From Leclercia sp. 29361 (GTDB lineage: Bacteria; Pseudomonadota; Gammaproteobacteria; Enterobacterales; Enterobacteriaceae): a stretch of DNA of 64,000 nucleotides. A model generated the notes under the pieces. It was not told where the DNA came from, ran no database searches, and saw only the letters and a program-made list of their open reading frames with translations. Within the stretch, counting starts at the first letter, position 1. Every line of letters starts with the position of its first letter. The position numbers were made by a program, and so were the translations under genes. The stretch covers positions 4,278,001 through 4,342,000 of the forward strand of contig NZ_CP049786.1 of assembly GCF_011290365.1 (NCBI RefSeq). The letters run 5' to 3'. This document shows, one piece after another, positions 16,804 through 26,865 of the stretch.

Positions 16804-17182
16804 TAATAATGCGCTCCTTTGCTTTAAGAATTTTGTTCAGATTTATGGACTTGCAGCACTTACAGCGGAATGGGCTATCGGTGCTGGTGGCAGTTTCGCT
16901 AAGAAAATACTCGTCGCGATGATGGATAAGTCCGCTTTTTTCATACTCATTGAGATGCAGATGGGCGTTGTTGTAGCCCCATCTCTCCACGTACTCTTCA
17001 AAGGTGAAGACGTGATGTTGCTGGTGTTCCAGCCAGAGAAGGAAGCCGATTCGTTTCGGTGTCTGTGGCAGGCCCAGCAGTTTTAGCCGCGATTTGCACG
17101 CGTGCCATGTGGTGTGGTCAACCTTGCCGCGCAGACGTGCGGAGTCCGTTACGTCGATTGACGCTAAGTTTTTATTTTCCAA
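16790..17182 (-). CDS. Hypothetical protein with zinc-finger-like tail, first in the element operon
   Basis: 130 aa if started at TTG 17182, eight bases after AGGAA; an in-frame TTG at 17239 exists but has no ribosome site and lies in a terminator. Residues ~10-75 look like a helical, DNA-binding-type domain (RGKVDHTTWHACKSRLKLLGLPQTPKRIGFLLWL), and the C-terminal CKCC motif may bind metal. A regulator of the operon is possible. Family not recognised. Confidence 0.55.
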   Translation of the reverse strand: MENKNLASIDVTDSARLRGKVDHTTWHACKSRLKLLGLPQTPKRIGFLLWLEHQQHHVFTFEEYVERWGYNNAHLHLNEYEKSGLIHHRDEYFLSETATSTDSPFRCKCCKSINLNKILKAKERIINETN

Positions 17183-17204
17183 ATAATAATTTCCTGATGG
17201 TAAT

Positions 17205-17309
17205 AAAAAACCCGCAAGCGGATTGATCCAGCCTACCAAGGAGAAGAGGCAGAAACTGGCACCTGCGGGATTTTATGTGTTTCGGTGGGATGTCGGGGAA
17301 ATCTTCCCC
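17205..17309 (-). ncRNA. Putative ~110-nt leader RNA ending in an intrinsic terminator
   Basis: Reading the minus strand after the promoter: hairpin GGGGAA-GAT-TTCCCC (17309-17295), a middle fold with CCAG/CTGG and GCCT/AGGC pairs, then CCCGCA (17269-17264) pairing with TGCGGG (17216-17211) directly followed by six U (17210-17205). The last piece can also form CCGC-UU-GCGG. It ends 22 nt before the first gene, so most transcripts should stop unless antiterminated. Confidence 0.55.
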
Positions 17310-17317
17310 TTAATTAC

Positions 17318-17347
17318 ATAATAACACGAATCATTCTCATTTGTCAA
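17318..17347 (-). promoter_or_regulatory. Strong sigma-70 promoter for the leader and replication operon
   Basis: On the minus strand TTGACA (17347-17342) and TATTAT (17323-17318) with 18-bp spacing, or TTATTA with 17. Transcription would begin near 17311, just before the GGGGAA hairpin. Confidence 0.8.
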
Positions 17348-17446
17348 GTACTTTATGAGTTTCACTATTAAAATCAATAAATTAAACCATTACAAGCGGT
17401 GGCGTACCTGATGAGAAAAACACGCTGTTTGCCATAATTTATAAAA

Positions 17447-17463
17447 GTAGGGGGAATCCCCCC
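17447..17463 (-). terminator. Terminator after the integrase gene
   Basis: On the minus strand GGGGGGATTCCCCC followed by TACTTTTATAAATT; G/C stem and an imperfect T run. Confidence 0.6.
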
Positions 17464-17490
17464 TGCACTTACAGGAAGGTTGATGAGAGT

Positions 17491-19125
17491 TTAGTCCCAG
17501 CAAATACCATCAACCACTGGAAGTAAATTCGTCACAGTAAACTTGTGGGTGTATCGCTGGGTTTGCCCTTCCCCACTATGCTCATGTCCGACCACCTTCT
17601 GAACTGGCGTAAGCTCGTTAGTTTTTCGCGCTTCTGTAATAAATGTGTGGCGAAGGCTGTGCACGACGCGGCGAGCGCCATAATCATTGAGATAAGGGAT
17701 CTCAAGAACCTCACGAATATCGTGGAAAAAGTGGGTGATCTGGTTGAAGTTAGTGAGGTCAGGGAAAAGCGAATCGCCAGCAGAGAATCCCTCTACGTAG
17801 TCCAAAAATCCAAGATCAAGCAGATGAAGTGATAGCGGTACTTGCCTCGTACCTGCTTCGGTTTTGGTATCATCAATCATGATGTAGTAACGCTGGGAAT
17901 CATCATCAAGACGAACATCCGAACGCTTTAGTTTGGCGATCTCTGCCCGACGTGCACCAGTATAGGCAAGAAGGAGCGGTATCCACTTTTTCCAACCTGA
18001 TAGATTTTTGAAATGGGCCACCAGCCTGCGCATTTCTGTTTTGCTGTAGTCTCCATAGCTTTTGCTGTGTGCTTCATAACGAACGTTTAGCGTCGGTGAA
18101 GATGCCAGTATATCCATTTCAGATGTTAGATAAGTAGAGAACAACCCCTGGCATAGCTTCAGATAATCTTTAACGGTCTTCGGTGCCACACGGTCATCCT
18201 CGGGAACCTCATCCAAATCTAAACACTCCCGAACCGTCATCTTGTTATATGGCTTCTTGTTCTGACGGGGTAGACCCGCCACCACTTCCAGCAAGTTTTT
18301 GATATCGCGGCGGGTGATTTTGTCCACTGGCGTATCAGCCCCCAGCACTTCTCTGATGACCATGAAGTACTTTTCGTTCCCCTTCCGAATCTTCGGATTC
18401 CAATCTGATTTGAACACCAGAAAACCATCCCATGCCTTTTGCAATGTCATGGCTGGCGCAGAATCTTCAACCGGAGACACTGCGACAGGTAGAGGGATTT
18501 TCTGTTTCAGATCGTTGAGGATCTGGGAGTACGTCGAAAAATCTTTACTCAGAAAAGCTGCATTGGCCTTCTGCGACTGGTGCAAAAGAATATCGTACTT
18601 TGACGCTGCGGCGACAATGGCACTTTCCATACCTGAAATATCGAAACGCTGAGCCAGAGACTCAAGAAAAAAAGATTCCGTCGGGGATGCTTCGCCGTTG
18701 AAGAGTTGATCTTCATAGAACTCTTGAAAAAACTGTGCGAACGCCCGACCAGTATCTGGTGATAACGGTGGGGTTACATCTCCCCTTATTTTTCGCTGGC
18801 GAGCGTCGGCGGGGATATTCTCAACATAGCCATAAATCTCTGCATGTTGCGCGGCTACGAAAGCATCAATGTCATGCTGGGATAGCTTTTTCATCATTCG
18901 TATGATTCTCTGTAACTGATCGCGGTGGATAGTACCAGATCGCAAAAGAGTGAAGAATGGCGTTAGTCGGGAGATCAGGAACTGACATCGGCGTGGGCTA
19001 TCCGTACCAAGCGAGCAACGGAAAAATTGATTATCAGACAATCTGAAGTAAGCGTAAAAAACGCCGTTACGCTGAAGCGTATGAGGTAGGTAACAATCGT
19101 TGATGTATCCCATTCTGTATCTCAT
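17491..19125 (-). CDS. int: Tyrosine recombinase (integrase) of the rnpB element
   Basis: 544 aa. The N-terminal ~225 residues are arm-binding and specific to large integrases; core-binding domain ~225-350; catalytic domain with TGARRAE (Arg392), Lys421 in TKTEAG, HSLRH (His489, Arg492), GHEHS (His514) and Tyr525 in RYTH. All catalytic residues are present. Start ATG 19125 or 19110; neither has a good ribosome site. The start codon lies inside the right arm repeat, and rnpB is only 47 bp upstream on the same strand. Confidence 0.93.
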   Translation of the reverse strand: MRYRMGYINDCYLPHTLQRNGVFYAYFRLSDNQFFRCSLGTDSPRRCQFLISRLTPFFTLLRSGTIHRDQLQRIIRMMKKLSQHDIDAFVAAQHAEIYGYVENIPADARQRKIRGDVTPPLSPDTGRAFAQFFQEFYEDQLFNGEASPTESFFLESLAQRFDISGMESAIVAAASKYDILLHQSQKANAAFLSKDFSTYSQILNDLKQKIPLPVAVSPVEDSAPAMTLQKAWDGFLVFKSDWNPKIRKGNEKYFMVIREVLGADTPVDKITRRDIKNLLEVVAGLPRQNKKPYNKMTVRECLDLDEVPEDDRVAPKTVKDYLKLCQGLFSTYLTSEMDILASSPTLNVRYEAHSKSYGDYSKTEMRRLVAHFKNLSGWKKWIPLLLAYTGARRAEIAKLKRSDVRLDDDSQRYYIMIDDTKTEAGTRQVPLSLHLLDLGFLDYVEGFSAGDSLFPDLTNFNQITHFFHDIREVLEIPYLNDYGARRVVHSLRHTFITEARKTNELTPVQKVVGHEHSGEGQTQRYTHKFTVTNLLPVVDGICWD

Positions 19126-19151
19126 TTATGCTTCTAAGTGCCTGAGATACA
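19104..19151 (-). repeat. Right-end arm-type repeats overlapping the integrase start
   Basis: TGTATCCCAT (19104-19113) and TGTATCTCAT (19116-19125) have the same 12-bp spacing as the left-end pair at 5702/5714. An inverted copy (TGTATCTCAG) lies at 19142-19151. Read on the minus strand, the first two encode the integrase N-terminus MRYRMGY. Confidence 0.6.
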
Positions 19152-19172
19152 TCAACTTATTGTTTTTAAAGA

Positions 19173-19550
<378 letters not shown>

Positions 19551-19557
19551 GGCGCGC

Positions 19558-19586
19558 AGTATAGAGGGTTTGCGCCCCGCTGTCAC
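19558..19586 (-). promoter_or_regulatory. rnpB promoter
   Basis: Minus strand GTGACA (19586-19581), 17-bp spacer, TATACT (19563-19558), then a GC-rich discriminator GCGCGCC before the RNA start, as in the E. coli promoter. The -35 hexamer contains the garK stop codon. Confidence 0.85.
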
Positions 19587-20728
19587 CCTTCGGTGAGCAT
19601 CCCGACCCGCAGGGTGGCAGCAATATTGCGCGAGGCGCGATAAATATTGTCAAACGCGCCGCGGAACGCCTCTTCAAGAGTGCTGATGCTGGTCAGGACG
19701 CTGAACACCGCGTCGATACCGTACTGGTGCACAATGCCGACATCATTAGTCAGGCTGCCGGCAATACCGATCACCGGTTTATGATACTTGCTGGCCACGC
19801 GCGCCACGCCCACCGGCACCTTGCCGTGAATACTTTGACTGTCCAGACGCCCTTCACCTGTCACCACCCAGGTGCAGTCGTGAATATGCTCTTCGAGATT
19901 CAGCGCCTGGGTGACAATTTCGATGCCGCTTTTCAGCTCCGCACCGAGGAACGCCATCAGCGCAGCGCCCATGCCGCCTGCCGCGCCTGCACCGGGCACA
20001 TTTTTGACATCAATACGCAGCGCGGTATTAATCACATCTGCATAGTGGGAAAGATTATTGTCGAGTTCGACGATGTTGGCTTCCGTGGCCCCTTTCTGCG
20101 GCCCGAAGATGCGGGATGCACCCTGGTCGCCGATCAGCGGATTGCTCACGTCACAGGCCACCCGGATCGCGCAGCTTTTGAGGCGCGGATCGAGGGTCGA
20201 AATATCAATATTGTTCAGCGCCATCAGGCTGCCACCGCCGTGGCCAATCTCGGTACCGTTGGCGTCGGTCAGTTTTGCGCCCAGCGCCTGCACCATGCCC
20301 GCGCCGCCGTCGTTGGTGGCGCTGCCGCCAATCCCGATAATGATATTGCGCGCGCCTTTATCGAGTGCGGCGAGGATCAGCTCGCCCGTGCCGCGGGAGG
20401 TAGTAATCAACGGGTTGCGCTGGGCCGGAGGCACCAGCACCAGTCCGCTTGCTGCGGCCATCTCAATAAATGCCGTCACGCCATCGCCGGAGATCCCCCA
20501 GCAGGCGTTAACGCTTTCGCCCAGTGGCCCTGTCACCACCGCGTGCTGCATCGTGCCGTTGGTGGCGGCAATCATCGCTTCAACCGTTCCTTCCCCGCCA
20601 TCCGCTACGGGAACCGAAACATACTCTGCATCGGGAAAGATCTCCCGAAAGCCTTTTTCTATCGCCCGCGCTACCTCGGTGGCAGACAGGCTTTCTTTGT
20701 AAGAGTCAGGGGCGATTACGATTTTCAT
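19583..20728 (-). CDS. garK: Glycerate 2-kinase GarK
   Basis: 381 aa, full family length. The start MKIVIAPDSYKESLSA and the IGGSATNDGGAGM and GGEGTVEAM motifs are typical of the GarK/GlxK glycerate kinase family. It phosphorylates D-glycerate to 2-phosphoglycerate, the last step of galactarate/glucarate use. Last gene of garPLRK; its stop codon lies inside the rnpB promoter. A small CACC-GAAG-GGTG hairpin sits at the end. Confidence 0.95.
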   Translation of the reverse strand: MKIVIAPDSYKESLSATEVARAIEKGFREIFPDAEYVSVPVADGGEGTVEAMIAATNGTMQHAVVTGPLGESVNACWGISGDGVTAFIEMAAASGLVLVPPAQRNPLITTSRGTGELILAALDKGARNIIIGIGGSATNDGGAGMVQALGAKLTDANGTEIGHGGGSLMALNNIDISTLDPRLKSCAIRVACDVSNPLIGDQGASRIFGPQKGATEANIVELDNNLSHYADVINTALRIDVKNVPGAGAAGGMGAALMAFLGAELKSGIEIVTQALNLEEHIHDCTWVVTGEGRLDSQSIHGKVPVGVARVASKYHKPVIGIAGSLTNDVGIVHQYGIDAVFSVLTSISTLEEAFRGAFDNIYRASRNIAATLRVGMLTEG

Positions 20729-20788
20729 AGTTATAGCCTGTTACCGCTTAAGGCAAAAATAGCGGGCGCGTTCCCGCGCCCGTCTTTG

Positions 20789-21679
20789 TTAGCGAGAGAC
20801 TTCCACTTTCGCCAGTTTTTCGTAATAGCAGGCAATGGCGCTGTGGTCGTCGTTACCATGACCATCGGCACGCAGCGCCTGCATCATCTCCATTACCGCC
20901 GCGGTCAGCGGCAGCTGGGCACCCACGCCATGGGAGGTATCGAGGGCGTTGGCCAGATCTTTGATGTGCAGATCGATGCGGAAGCCCGGCTTGAAGTTAC
21001 GGTCCATCACCATCGGCGCTTTAGCATCCAGCACGGTACTGCCCGCCAGGCCGCCACGAATTGCCTGATAGACCAGATCCGGGTTAACGCCTGCTTTGGT
21101 CGCCAGGGTCAGGGCTTCGGACATCGCGGCGATGTTGAGGGCCACAATCACCTGGTTTGCCAGCTTGGTGACGTTACCCGCACCGATTTCACCGGTATGC
21201 ACCACGGAGCCGGCCATCGCTTTCAGCAGGTCGTAGTATTTGTCGAAAATCGCCTTGTCGCCGCCCACCATCACTGACAGGGTGCCGTCGATGGCTTTCG
21301 GCTCGCCGCCGCTGACCGGCGCATCCAGCATCTCTACGCCTTTCGCTTTTAACGCTTCGCTAATTTCGCGGCTCGCCAGGGGGGCGATGGAGCTCATGTC
21401 GATCAGCACGGTGCCCGGTTTGGCGCCTTCAATAATGCCGCCTTCACCCAGCGCCACCTCTTTCACGTGCGGGGAGTTTGGCAGCATGGTGATGATCACA
21501 TCGCACTGCTCAGCAATCGCCTTTGCCGTGGCGGCGGTTTCTGCGCCTGCGGCAATCACTTCGGCAATGGCTTCCGGGTTACGGTCTGCAACCACCAGTG
21601 AGTAACCTGCTTTGATGAGGTTTTTACTCATTGGTTTACCCATGATACCCAGGCCAATAAAACCAACTTTCAGTGTCAT
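20789..21679 (-). CDS. garR: Tartronate semialdehyde reductase GarR
   Basis: 296 aa. N-terminal Rossmann motif GLGIMGKPM near residue 9, substrate signature DAPVSGGEPKA near 122-132 and the catalytic lysine in GAGNVTKLANQ near 171; 3-hydroxyisobutyrate dehydrogenase family. Reduces 2-hydroxy-3-oxopropanoate to D-glycerate with NAD(P)H. Sits between garL and garK in the same operon, 24 nt after garL. Confidence 0.95.
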   Translation of the reverse strand: MTLKVGFIGLGIMGKPMSKNLIKAGYSLVVADRNPEAIAEVIAAGAETAATAKAIAEQCDVIITMLPNSPHVKEVALGEGGIIEGAKPGTVLIDMSSIAPLASREISEALKAKGVEMLDAPVSGGEPKAIDGTLSVMVGGDKAIFDKYYDLLKAMAGSVVHTGEIGAGNVTKLANQVIVALNIAAMSEALTLATKAGVNPDLVYQAIRGGLAGSTVLDAKAPMVMDRNFKPGFRIDLHIKDLANALDTSHGVGAQLPLTAAVMEMMQALRADGHGNDDHSAIACYYEKLAKVEVSR

Positions 21680-21703
21680 AACGTTTCTCTCTATCAGGGG
21701 TGG

Positions 21704-22474
21704 TTATTTCTTAAAGGAATCGGCTAATTTCTGCGTTGCGGAACGGAACACGCCGAGGTCGCTGCCGACGGCAACAAAGGTCGCGCCCCACTCCAGGTAA
21801 CGGCGCGCATCAGCCTCAACCGGAGCCAGGATGCCGCACGGCTTACCGTGGACTTTGGCGCGAGCAAAGATATGCTGAATAGCGCGCTGCACTTCCGGGT
21901 GATTCGCGTTGCCGAGATGGCCGAAGGCCGCCGCGAGGTCGCTTGGGCCGACGAAGATGCCGTCCACGCCGTCAGTGGCGGCGATGGCATCGACGTTATC
22001 CACGCCCTGCTGGCTCTCGATCTGCACCAGGATGGTGATGTTCTTGTTCGACTGGACGAGGTAGTCCGGTACGGTGCCAAACATGTTGGCGCGATGGGAG
22101 ACCGACACGCCGCGAATGCCTTCTGGCGGATAGCGGGTAGAGGCCACCGCCTGCACCGCCTCTTCGACGTTTTCCACAAACGGGATCAGGAAGTTGTAGA
22201 AACCAATATCCAGCAGACGCTTAATGATCACCGGCTCATTGGTCGGAACTCGCACTACTGCCGCGCTGGAACTGCCTTTCAGCGCCATCAGCTGCGGGAT
22301 AAACGTGGTGACGTCGTTCGGAGCATGTTCACCGTCCAGTACCAGCCAGTCAAAACCTGCTAACCCCAGCACCTCGGTACTGATTGGGCTTGCCAGCGCG
22401 GACCAGCAGCCGATCTGAATCTGATGTGCCGCGAGGGCCGCTTTAAATTTGTTCGGGAAAATATCGTTACTCAT
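21704..22474 (-). CDS. garL: 5-keto-4-deoxy-D-glucarate aldolase GarL
   Basis: 256 aa, HpcH/HpaI class II aldolase. Catalytic His50 in DGEHAPND; metal-binding Glu in VQIESQQG and Asp in GPSDL. Cleaves 5-keto-4-deoxyglucarate to pyruvate and tartronate semialdehyde, feeding GarR. Starts 15 nt after garP, in operon order garP-L-R-K. Confidence 0.95.
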   Translation of the reverse strand: MSNDIFPNKFKAALAAHQIQIGCWSALASPISTEVLGLAGFDWLVLDGEHAPNDVTTFIPQLMALKGSSSAAVVRVPTNEPVIIKRLLDIGFYNFLIPFVENVEEAVQAVASTRYPPEGIRGVSVSHRANMFGTVPDYLVQSNKNITILVQIESQQGVDNVDAIAATDGVDGIFVGPSDLAAAFGHLGNANHPEVQRAIQHIFARAKVHGKPCGILAPVEADARRYLEWGATFVAVGSDLGVFRSATQKLADSFKK

Positions 22475-22489
22475 CGCTTATACCTTTGC

Positions 22490-23824
22490 TTATTTCTGCA
22501 ATTCCATACGTTTGATGTCACCCACTACGAACAGGTAGCAGAACATCGCCATCAGCGCGGAACAGCCTACAAATACCAGTGCCGCGTTGAACGAATGCAG
22601 TTCACTGACCAGATAGCCAATCACCAGCGGAGTGACGATTGACGCTACGTTGCCAAAGACGTTAAACCCCCCCCCGCACAGACCGACAATCTCTTTCGGT
22701 GCGGTATCGGAAATCACTGGCCAGCCCAGGGCACCAAATCCTTTACCGAAGAAGGCCAGCGCCATCAGGGCCACCACCAGTGTGGTGTTGTTGGTGTAGT
22801 TGCACAGAATGATTGAGGAGGCCAGCAGCATACCCAGCACAATCGGCAGCTTACGCGCCAGGGTAATCGAGTTGCCTTTCTTAATCAGATGATCCGAGAA
22901 CACCCCGCCCAGCACGCCACCGGCAAAACCGCACAGTGCCGGAATGGACGCCACCAGTCCCACCTTCAGAATCGACATCCCCTTCTCCTGCACCAGATAA
23001 ATCGGGAACCAGGTGAGGAAGAACCAGGTGATGGTGTTGATAAAGTATTGCCCGAAAAACACACCCAGCATCATGCGGTTGGACAATAACTGTTTGATGT
23101 AATGCAGCTTCGGACCGCTGGCCGCTTTGTCGCCCGGCTTTTTATGGTCCATGTCGACTACCGCCCCGCCGTCCTTAATGAACTGCAGCTCGTCGGCAGA
23201 CATGCGTGGATGATCGGTTGGGTTATGAATCAACTTCACCCACAGGCCGGTCAGCACGAAGCCGATAACCCCCATCACGGTAAAGACATGTTCCCAGCCC
23301 CAGGCGAAGGTCAGCCAGCCGAGCAGCGGGGAGAACAGCGCCAGCGAGAAATATTGTGCCGAGTTAAAAATGGCCGAGGCCGTACCGCGCTCTTTGGTCG
23401 GGAACCAGGCCGCCACGATTCGGGCGTTGGCCGGGAAGGACGGCGCTTCGGAGAAGCCGAGCATAAAGCGCATAAAGAACATTGAGATGCCAGCCCACGC
23501 CAGCGGGAAAAGATCGACAAAGCCCTGCAGGAAGGTGAACAGCGACCAGAAGAACAGGCTGTACGTATAAACTTTTTTCGAGCCGAACTTGTCCAGCAGC
23601 CAGCCACCGGGGATCTGCATCAGCAGGTAGGCCCAGCCGAAGGCGGAGAAGATGTAGCCCATCGACACGGCGCTTAACTGCAGCTCTTTAGCGACTTCCG
23701 TTCCGGCAATAGAGAGCGTGGCGCGGTCAGCGTAATTGACCGCGGTAACAATAAATATAATGAGCAATATTAAATAGCGGGTAGGAGCACCCTTTTTTGT
23801 TTCAACAGTCGTATCCAGCAACAT
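22490..23824 (-). CDS. garP: Galactarate/glucarate transporter GarP (MFS)
   Basis: 444 aa from ATG 23824 after AGAGGAAATAAAA. Twelve membrane segments of the anion:cation symporter MFS family; NYADRATLSIAG near the first loop and DKFGSKK in loop 2-3. Imports galactarate and glucarate. A run of nine G on the coding strand (22667-22675) makes LCGGGFNVFGN where I recall Val in E. coli (LCGGVF). Frame remains open. Confidence 0.94.
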   Translation of the reverse strand: MLLDTTVETKKGAPTRYLILLIIFIVTAVNYADRATLSIAGTEVAKELQLSAVSMGYIFSAFGWAYLLMQIPGGWLLDKFGSKKVYTYSLFFWSLFTFLQGFVDLFPLAWAGISMFFMRFMLGFSEAPSFPANARIVAAWFPTKERGTASAIFNSAQYFSLALFSPLLGWLTFAWGWEHVFTVMGVIGFVLTGLWVKLIHNPTDHPRMSADELQFIKDGGAVVDMDHKKPGDKAASGPKLHYIKQLLSNRMMLGVFFGQYFINTITWFFLTWFPIYLVQEKGMSILKVGLVASIPALCGFAGGVLGGVFSDHLIKKGNSITLARKLPIVLGMLLASSIILCNYTNNTTLVVALMALAFFGKGFGALGWPVISDTAPKEIVGLCGGGFNVFGNVASIVTPLVIGYLVSELHSFNAALVFVGCSALMAMFCYLFVVGDIKRMELQK

Positions 23825-24239
23825 TTTTATTTCCTCTGGCACATCAGCGAAATTATTTTTATTATTTAAGAAAGAGGCATTCCTGATTATTTCAGTAATG
23901 GCAGGTCAATACGGATAATTAATCCGATACCATGAAATCGTTAATGAGTATAATCAACCATCCCGGTATCGCGCATTGTTGCATTGCTTAATAGTGGAAG
24001 GTTTTTTGAATATTATTTTGAGCATATGCACAACCCCCTGGGCGCTGATGCACAGATTTGGCGATTGCCTCCCTTATGCGCAGGTTAATGTCAAAAATGA
24101 GTGATCGCCATCACGTTTTTAATTGTCCGCGCCTGACATTCTTTATTCCACTGAGCAGAGTCTTTATTTCCGATAACAAGAAAATACACGTACTCTTTGA
24201 CCAATTAATTATCCCCCACTCGCTGGAGAATACTGGACA
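23825..24239. promoter_or_regulatory. Divergent garP / garD control region
   Basis: 415 bp without genes. A CRP-like site AGTGA-TCGCCA-TCACG lies at 24100-24115, matching 8 of 10 consensus half-site bases. CdaR sites are expected here from E. coli, but I could not mark them with confidence. Confidence 0.55.
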
Positions 24240-25811
24240 ATGGCCGACATCGAAATTCGACAAACGTCGCCGGGCGCGTTTTATATTAAGGTGCACGACA
24301 CCGATAACGTGGCGATTATTGTTAACGATCAGGGATTAAAAGCCGGAACGCGTTTCCCGGACGGGCTCGAACTGATCGAGCATATTCCTCAGGGTCATAA
24401 AGTGGCGCTGGTCGATATCCCGGCGCAGGGCGAAATTGTGCGTTACGGCGAAGTCATCGGCTATGCCGTACGGGCGATCCCGCAGGGTAGCTGGATTGAT
24501 GAATCGCTGGTGGCTCTGCCGGAAGCACCGCCGCTGAACACCCTACCGCTGGCGACCCGCGTACCGGAGCCAATGCCAGCTCTTGAAGGCTATACCTTCG
24601 AAGGTTTCCGCAATCCGGACGGCAGCGTCGGCACCAAAAACCTGCTAGGCATCAGCACCAGCGTCCACTGCGTGGCGGGGGTGGTCGATTACGTGGTGAA
24701 AATCATTGAACGCGACCTGCTGCCAAAATACCCGAACGTCGACGGCGTGGTGGGTCTGAACCACCTGTACGGCTGCGGCGTGGCGATCAACGCCCCGGCG
24801 GCGATTGTGCCAATCCGTACCATCCACAATATTGCGCTGAACCCGAACTTCGGCGGTGAAGTGATGGTCGTCGGCCTCGGCTGCGAAAAACTGGTGCCAG
24901 AAAAACTGCTGCAGGGCACCGAAGATACCCAGGCCATTCCGGTGGACAGCGCCAGCATCGTGCGTCTGCAGGATGAGCAGCACGTCGGTTTCCGTTCCAT
25001 GGTGGATGACATTCTGCAGGTCGCCGAACGCCATCTGGCGAAGCTGAACCAGCGCAAGCGTGAAACCTGTCCGGCCTCTGAGCTGGTAGTAGGGATGCAG
25101 TGCGGCGGCAGCGACGCCTTCTCCGGCGTGACCGCCAATCCGGCGGTAGGCTATGCCTCAGATCTGCTGGTGCGCTGCGGCGCCACGGTGATGTTCTCCG
25201 AAGTCACCGAAGTCCGCGATGCGATCCACCTGCTCACGCCGCGCGCCATCAACGAAGAGGTGGGCAAACGCCTGCTGGAAGAGATGGCCTGGTACGATAA
25301 CTATCTCGACATGGGCAAAACCGACCGCAGCGCCAACCCGTCTCCGGGCAACAAGAAAGGCGGCCTGGCGAACGTGGTGGAAAAAGCCCTCGGCTCTATC
25401 GCCAAATCGGGCCAGAGCGCCATCGTCGAGGTGCTCTCCCCGGGCCAGCGTCCAACCAAACGCGGCCTGATCTATGCCGCCACGCCAGCCAGCGATTTCG
25501 TCTGCGGCACCCAGCAGGTGGCCTCCGGGATCACCGTCCAGGTGTTCACTACCGGGCGCGGCACCCCGTACGGTCTGATGGCGGTACCCGTCATTAAAAT
25601 GGCGACCCGCACCGAGCTGGCGAACCGTTGGTTTGACCTGATGGATATCAACGCGGGCACCATCGCCACCGGCGAAGAGAGCATTGAGGACGTGGGCTGG
25701 AAGCTGTTCCACTTCATTCTCGACGTGGCCAGCGGCCGGAAGAAAACCTTCTCCGATCAATGGGGATTACATAACCAGCTGGCGGTGTTTAACCCGGCGC
25801 CTGTGACCTGA
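24240..25811 (+). CDS. garD: Galactarate dehydratase GarD
   Basis: 523 aa, UxaA-family hydrolyase with an N-terminal SAF-like domain (1-95) and a C-terminal catalytic domain rich in conserved Cys/His/Gly motifs ([22 protein letters not shown]). Dehydrates galactarate to 5-keto-4-deoxyglucarate, the GarL substrate. Divergent from garPLRK; a terminator follows. Confidence 0.95.
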   Translation: MADIEIRQTSPGAFYIKVHDTDNVAIIVNDQGLKAGTRFPDGLELIEHIPQGHKVALVDIPAQGEIVRYGEVIGYAVRAIPQGSWIDESLVALPEAPPLNTLPLATRVPEPMPALEGYTFEGFRNPDGSVGTKNLLGISTSVHCVAGVVDYVVKIIERDLLPKYPNVDGVVGLNHLYGCGVAINAPAAIVPIRTIHNIALNPNFGGEVMVVGLGCEKLVPEKLLQGTEDTQAIPVDSASIVRLQDEQHVGFRSMVDDILQVAERHLAKLNQRKRETCPASELVVGMQCGGSDAFSGVTANPAVGYASDLLVRCGATVMFSEVTEVRDAIHLLTPRAINEEVGKRLLEEMAWYDNYLDMGKTDRSANPSPGNKKGGLANVVEKALGSIAKSGQSAIVEVLSPGQRPTKRGLIYAATPASDFVCGTQQVASGITVQVFTTGRGTPYGLMAVPVIKMATRTELANRWFDLMDINAGTIATGEESIEDVGWKLFHFILDVASGRKKTFSDQWGLHNQLAVFNPAPVT

Positions 25812-26843
<1,032 letters not shown>

Positions 26844-26865
26844 CCCACACGACCCGGAGGAAACG

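Larger units (their letters stand above)
17183..17490. other. Intergenic region between integrase and replication operon
   Basis: 308 bp. It contains the leader RNA and its promoter, and the integrase terminator at 17450-17463. The rest (about 17348-17445) is A+T-rich and shows nothing I can name. Confidence 0.7.

Noticed and set aside
17320..17347. Fur-box-like sequence (AATGAGAATGATT) in the leader promoter
   Set aside because: Only about half of the consensus fits; the bases are explained by the promoter spacer.
19727..21277. 516-codon open frame opposite garK and garR
   Set aside because: Runs antisense across two real genes and their gap; composition is His/Arg-rich shadow sequence.
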